Shown piece by piece: positions 62,701 through 64,000 of a DNA stretch of 64,000 nucleotides. The first letter of the stretch is position 1. The number at the start of each line of letters is the position of its first letter. Source of the stretch: Cardiocondyla obscurior (Eukaryota; Arthropoda; Insecta; Hymenoptera; Formicidae); NCBI RefSeq assembly GCF_019399895.1, contig NC_091867.1, positions 2,914,001-2,978,000 of the forward strand. The letters run 5' to 3'. The notes beneath the pieces are model-generated. The model did no database searches and had not been told where the DNA came from. It saw nothing but the letters and a program-made list of their open reading frames with translations. The position numbers and the translations under genes are program-made.

Positions 62701-64000
62701 TAAAACTCTGCCAGTGTCCGAGGTATGTATTGGCGTCGATAAGCAGTACGATGGCATTAATTAAAAAAGAACGAAAACCAATTCTAATATTTATATGCAT
62801 CGCTAAAGTCTTAAATATTTTTATCTTATTTTTTTTCAGCAACAAAGTAAGAGCAACAGGTCGATGAGAACATCACAGTTACATAATCAAGACAGGAATA
62901 ACTCCTTTACATCGACAGGCGGTCAGAGATACGAAATCATGAAGTCCGTGTCTAATAAGAGAACACCTACCGTAAAACCATCCATCATAAATCCAATGAT
63001 GAGGAATCCCACGAATACCACTGCTTTAGCAGAGTACAAAATACAAATAGAAAATCCAATTACTCCGATTGAAGTTGCTACCCGACGTGCTGATAGAATT
63101 GCTAAAGAGAAATTGAATAAGGCAGTTAGTATAACAGATAAAATTAACATTTATTCTTAATTATTATTAAATCAAAGTAAATTTAATAAAAGACTTAATA
63201 TAACTGTTATTATTTGCTACATTAATATATTTGTAATAGATATTTGTTAACCAAAATTTACAGTCGCAGGTTTTAACTCCGGAACAACAACAGCAGGTAG
63301 CGGCACGACTTTTGCAACACCAACAGCAGCAGCAGCAGCAGCAAGCCGCTCAGCAGCAGCAAATAAAACTACAACAGCAACAAACTCAACAAGCCGGACA
63401 ACAAACAATTACAAACTCTGTTGCATCCCAAATTCATCAATTACAAGCAATTCCAACAGTAACTAATACAAAAGTCGCTGCAGCTAACGTCAGTTTGAGC
63501 AATGCAGCAACTACCACAACAGCCACGACGGTTAAGGCTCGACCTGGAAGTGGACAAATGGCCATGCAGGAGGTGAGAACAACGTCAGCGAATGCAAATA
63601 TGCAGCAAACTGCTCAACGAATCGCAGCGGCGAGCTTGGGTCAAACTTCCGCTGGTACGGCTAGTGGTCAAAAAAGCAGCAGCCTAGTAGGTGTTACAAT
63701 GGCCACAGCAGCGGGCAACAAGACCCCGACGCCAGCACAAATACAGTATTATAGACAGCAACAGCAAGTATTACTACGACAACAGCAGTTTAAAGTATTT
63801 CAAGCTGCTCAAGCTGGTAGCGGTCAAAAAGTGTCAGTTGCGGTATCGGCCACAGCAGCCGCGGCGGCGGCTCAACAGCGACCGGCAGCAGCTACCTTAA
63901 CGAAGCAAGGTATCGCTACTCCAGGTGCTGTGACAGGTCAGACCGCTGTAAATAAGCCAACAATGACTAGGACTATGTCTGAGACTGAAATGACTGCATT
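41364..64000 (+). CDS. dom: Domino: SWR1/p400-type SWI2/SNF2 remodelling ATPase, 3'-partial
   Basis: INO80-class ATPase that exchanges H2A.Z/H2Av into nucleosomes and, in the TIP60 complex, supports histone acetylation. Coding exons: 41364-41555, 41686-42505, 43284-43412, 44310-44545, 44751-45077, 45510-45720, 45863-46086, 46197-46334, 46422-46509, 46841-47040, 47236-47337, 48356-48671, 49042-49216, 49429-49615, 49804-49940, 50084-50270, 50379-50697, 51475-51555, 52198-52452, 52575-52879, 53121-53413, 53708-54080, 54175-54371, 54490-54604, 54767-55126, then 55279-55500 joined to 61620-61655, 61908-62073, 62232-62722, 62840-63124, 63264-64000+ (DOM-A), or 55279-58278 (DOM-B). All phases agree. 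Domain order: disordered N-terminus, HSA, acidic region, ATPase lobe 1, long insertion, lobe 2, then isoform tails. DOM-A is at least 2634 residues and open at the window edge; DOM-B is about 2988. Confidence 0.95.
42506..44309 (+). other. dom: dom introns flanking a small exon (43284-43412)
   Basis: Two AT-rich introns of 778 and 897 bases with poly-T and poly-A runs. They flank a 129-base exon, GQVPGRPQGGRHGMVFAFRA and on, phase 1 at both ends, so the exon could be skipped without breaking the frame. It begins after ATTAG and ends before GTGATT. No other content recognised. Confidence 0.75.
44751..45077 (+). CDS. dom: dom HSA-domain exon
   Basis: HSA (helicase-SANT-associated) domain, the platform that binds actin and actin-related proteins in SWR1/INO80/p400 remodellers. 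The visible signature is TKAHWDYLLEEMVWLAADFA, then QERKWKKAAAKKCARMVQKY, near residues 485-535 of the predicted protein. A long basic helix follows (KAEKSQELRLKKIASLVAKE), continued in the next exon (LVEYKQQTRLEEKRKKALDQ). Both splice sites are phase 0. Confidence 0.95.
45510..47337 (+). CDS. dom: dom acidic linker exons
   Basis: Six exons (45510-45720, 45863-46086, 46197-46334, 46422-46509, 46841-47040, 47236-47337) between HSA and ATPase. They are rich in Asp/Glu/Ser, for example FQPNQSSDDDEETIAKAEEE, ASGESSDEEDTIMEEE and SESEESDHDSDEEEV, plus LEDLLKDLPPNYLEDR and DVGLQSLLED. In SWR1/SRCAP proteins the equivalent acidic region contacts H2A.Z-H2B dimers. That role is inferred from family position, not from a precise motif match. 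Confidence 0.88.
47520..48110 (+). mobile_element. LTR-retroelement relic in a dom intron (LTR plus primer-binding site)
   Basis: A GC- and CpG-rich block abruptly inserted in an otherwise AT-rich intron. It starts TGTTATGGGG (47520) and a CA at 48017-48018 lies directly before TGGCACCCAACGTG (48019-48032). That string matches the tRNA-Lys primer-binding site type TGGCGCCCAACGTG at 13 of 14 bases. TG...CA borders plus an adjacent primer-binding site define a 5' LTR of 499 bp and a short leader, with no gag/pol. It carries an internal A-run and TA microsatellite (47729-47765). The right break lies near 48110. No second LTR or target duplication is seen. Confidence 0.6.
47729..47765. repeat. 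A-run plus (TA)n microsatellite
   Basis: Twelve A followed by about 12 TA units inside the LTR-like block. Confidence 0.95.
48356..50270 (+). CDS. dom: dom ATPase lobe 1 exons (SNF2_N)
   Basis: Five exons (48356-48671, 49042-49216, 49429-49615, 49804-49940, 50084-50270) code the first RecA-like lobe. Motif I is ADEMGLGKT (about residues 926-934), motif Ia LIIVPTSVMLNWEME, motif II DEAQ (about 1030-1033, the DEAQ rather than DEAH form seen in this class), and motif III LLLTGTPLQNNLMELWSLMH. The lobe ends RPFLLRRLKTEVEKQLPKKY and VLMQLRKVCNHPNLFE. All catalytic residues I can check are present, so the ATPase should be active. Confidence 0.96.
50379..53413 (+). CDS. dom: dom inter-lobe insertion exons
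   Basis: Exons 50379-50697, 51475-51555, 52198-52452, 52575-52879 and 53121-53413 encode about 415 residues separating the ATPase lobes, the hallmark of split INO80/SWR1 ATPases. In those complexes the insertion anchors the RuvBL1/2 (pontin/reptin) ring. Ordered parts are LNLLLLDLEMRLSAFIAHRV and ERRCVACPLYGEDL; the rest is Gln/Ser/Thr-rich and probably flexible. The 51475 exon has two in-phase donors 12 bases apart, after 51543 (GTAACG) and after 51555 (GTAAAA), which would add or drop four residues. Confidence 0.9.
53708..55126 (+). CDS. dom: dom ATPase lobe 2 exons (Helicase_C)
   Basis: Exons 53708-54080, 54175-54371, 54490-54604 and 54767-55126. They code KLQSLDRLLRKLKSDNHRVL, IFTQMTRMLDVLE, YLRLDGTT, motif V STRSGGVGVNLTGADTVIFY and motif VI QAQDRCHRIGQTR with its arginine finger (about residues 1813-1825), then EENILKKANQKRLLGDLAIE. 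The last exon is Ala/Glu/Lys-rich and likely helical. These motifs complete a functional SNF2 motor. Confidence 0.96.
55279..58278 (+). CDS. dom: dom composite exon: DOM-B C-terminus
   Basis: Acceptor TTTTATTAG; the exon begins LTPIERYAMRFVEESEG and DDDEKPLTFGREDAQNQ, shared by both isoforms. If the donor at 55501 is not used, the frame runs 925 residues further to TGA 58276-58278. That tail has an Arg-rich patch (SRRSLRRRGGRRNRRTRN), a long acidic Ser/Glu/Asp block, then low-complexity Ser/Thr/Lys sequence. It also has two RRPDTP motifs near 57470 and 57690 in Pro-rich context. This corresponds to DOM-B of flies, the SRCAP/SWR1-like form without SANT. The exact residue content of the tail is not family-conserved as far as I can judge. 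Confidence 0.9.
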   Translation, partial: LTPIERYAMRFVEESEGAFSAAQLAAAERELEEQKKEWELDRLRALREEEERRMRLADDDEKPLTFGREDAQNQVNSTAAKSGSKRLVNKRLIVPSRRSLRRRGGRRNRRTRNLSSESENETTSTESDSDSESQEEDVIEDSLDEESSHTESQSQGDEEEEGEDGEGDKEKEESDEEEEEAGEGNDDRKANNRNDSERGGFSRRKGRLAGSGSSSRNHFDLNSPRTRSRGNVQINLWTLDVSPILPGVKPNFRRQRKKFHRAQSEETSSPSLDDMCRKRNIRVNTNAKVSVNSNVKSEITEIEITNTDQSSSKYKRNQKKDNCELRSSSPIDFNGEVEQHFTDSNAEQSVDDDDVDSTTSVTKMHSNEITSKSTSDNVVDDQSVKKEKEKSDEKLMNDINLMSVCSVQVTRCSYKMLSAVNKKLEPEVNRNEDAENLDVNVSAKDSRSPSSTVQLDDSSFKCTKETAVKSEFNPLCTNTRKKLVIATSKESDKTVESPSNRSVPLLRSKMLRNGSPDMIDTVSKPVSISRVSTVQRNSKTSINTDDICDNAVEDTDKNNCDRDNNESELATSSKQKSDQRLDSKNENINPSPQIAEKETNDTASNVSEFLMPLTKSEFNSSESKYKIRKVEGIAQRGVVTRSSKIPSTVNHLEENNARLMNDKIDTVSESKYSTQTKVGQGMRKIDNLQHPVAEQIRITRSTSHSWTPPLPPPNSGDEMTAPNSLKLTPRRRPDTPLPRPTTRSTNFSTRMETVLPSRVDKYTIRNPKHCQDNGMLSPPMPFRRSSSIPPIKPDSKEGPATRRPDTPRPNIPPSHNNEQVSRVTRSGTLLTSSPLSSASALKITTKHTRTLSFNSEGENTTNLTSSYEKPQRTAKVVAILSLDTRNNSSKTSSSHSKSIVNCETKIQDKELTASRLSDSLKEQETDEEICYSSNIKSKRLRKEIKRTKMPSNSLENEDTFNDVVEEDSSLKKSRSSQMSLSSSSVAITRSDKLKDTTIS
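58279..61619 (+). other. dom: DOM-B 3' UTR and DOM-A intron
   Basis: AT-rich, no coding exon seen. Several AATAAA-type signals follow (near 59294, 59384 and 60416), so DOM-B 3' ends between about 58.7 and 60.5 kb are plausible. For DOM-A this is part of a 6.1 kb intron (55501-61619). An AT-rich low-complexity patch lies near 60165-60250. Confidence 0.7.
61620..61655 (+). CDS. dom: dom DOM-A 36-base micro-exon
   Basis: Acceptor TTTTGCAG and donor GTAAGT bound 12 codons (IWLSEHTMEQMP), phase 0 on both sides. It links the shared segment LTFGREDAQNQ to MWCPPTPPTTDNDVYIDY. The same order (REDA..., acidic/aromatic linker, W.PPTPP) exists in SRCAP/p400, which supports it. Confidence 0.82.
61908..62722 (+). 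CDS. dom: dom DOM-A exons with SANT/Myb domain
   Basis: Exons 61908-62073 (phase 0 to 1) and 62232-62722 (phase 1 to 0). The first has MWCPPTPP and LPPIYVKKERTR, typical of SRCAP/p400 post-ATPase sequence. The second carries a SANT/Myb-like domain: AMDWLIYEEWGLLHSIQNYQ, PNWDMVADSINNGARLFRSP, KHCRGRYESVI (about residues 2199-2262). SANT is the feature that distinguishes p400/DOM-A from SRCAP/DOM-B and mediates histone-tail or TIP60-complex contacts. Confidence 0.94.
62840..63124 (+). CDS. dom: dom DOM-A exon after SANT
   Basis: Acceptor TTTTTTCAG; phase 0 at both ends; donor GTTAGT after 63124. The product includes MKSVSNKRTPTVKPSIINPM and RRADRIAKEKLNKA. The frame continues past the donor for a few codons to a stop at about 63160, but the next Gln-rich exon makes splicing the better model. 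Confidence 0.8.
63264..64000 (+). CDS. dom: dom DOM-A Gln/Ala-rich C-terminal exon, cut by window end
   Basis: Acceptor AAAATTTACAG, then SQVLTPEQQQQVAARLLQHQ with poly-Gln runs, an RIAAASLGQTS stretch, AQIQYYRQQQQVLLRQQQ and an Ala run. There is no stop in 245 codons and the window ends inside the exon. A second AG six bases in (63268-63269) offers an in-frame alternative that drops Ser-Gln. Gln-rich C-termini are usual for DOM-A/p400. Confidence 0.9.
63318..63378 (+). repeat. dom: CAG/CAA repeat coding poly-Gln
   Basis: Mixed CAG/CAA triplets in the DOM-A C-terminal exon, broken by GCC GCT (Ala-Ala). Confidence 0.9.

Noticed and set aside
63691..63900. 69-codon frame rich in Gln/Arg near the right edge
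   Set aside because: Out-of-frame shadow of the DOM-A Gln/Ala-rich exon, which stays open through the same bases.

Overview
The window is nuclear DNA of an insect, most likely a hymenopteran and perhaps an ant (inference). Genes are split into many exons by short AT-rich introns with GT/AG borders. A/T runs are abundant, and long CpG-rich stretches alternate with CpG-poor gene bodies. I see no prokaryotic, CRISPR, tRNA or rRNA features.

Three protein genes are supported. (1) The 3' part of an MBD5/MBD6 family gene (fly six-banded, sba) lies on the + strand. Its coding exons run from 13506 to 30326, probably followed by a roughly 5 kb 3' UTR ending near 35.6 kb. The methyl-CpG-binding-domain exons should lie left of the window. 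Present are the segment just after the MBD, a huge Gln-rich exon, the PWWP domain and the conserved C-terminal helix. (2) A complete five-exon Rad51D recombinase paralogue lies on the - strand (36590-38286), convergent with sba. (3) domino (dom), the INO80-class SWI2/SNF2 ATPase equivalent to SRCAP/p400, lies on the + strand from ATG 41364 through the window end. It has HSA, split ATPase lobes, SANT and a Gln-rich tail, and is cut off at 64000. Rad51D and dom are divergent across a 3 kb CpG-rich interval.

Layout: 1-13505 is a CpG-rich stretch without recognised coding exons, probably a long sba intron. It holds a foldback element and a tandemly duplicated exon-like unit on the - strand. 13506-35.6 kb is sba. 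35.6-36.5 kb is a short convergent gap. 36.5-38.3 kb is Rad51D. 38.3-41.35 kb is the divergent promoter interval. 41.35-64 kb is dom, with an LTR-retroelement relic in one intron.

The strongest biological point is that both sba and dom contain a composite exon. In each, an internal donor beginning GTT can be spliced, giving PWWP or SANT/poly-Q C-termini, or read through into a long in-frame alternative C-terminus ending at its own stop and poly(A) signals. In dom this matches the DOM-A/DOM-B split of flies. In sba it predicts a PWWP-less isoform that I do not recognise from the literature. All three products act on chromatin or DNA: a reader, a recombinase and a histone-variant remodeller.
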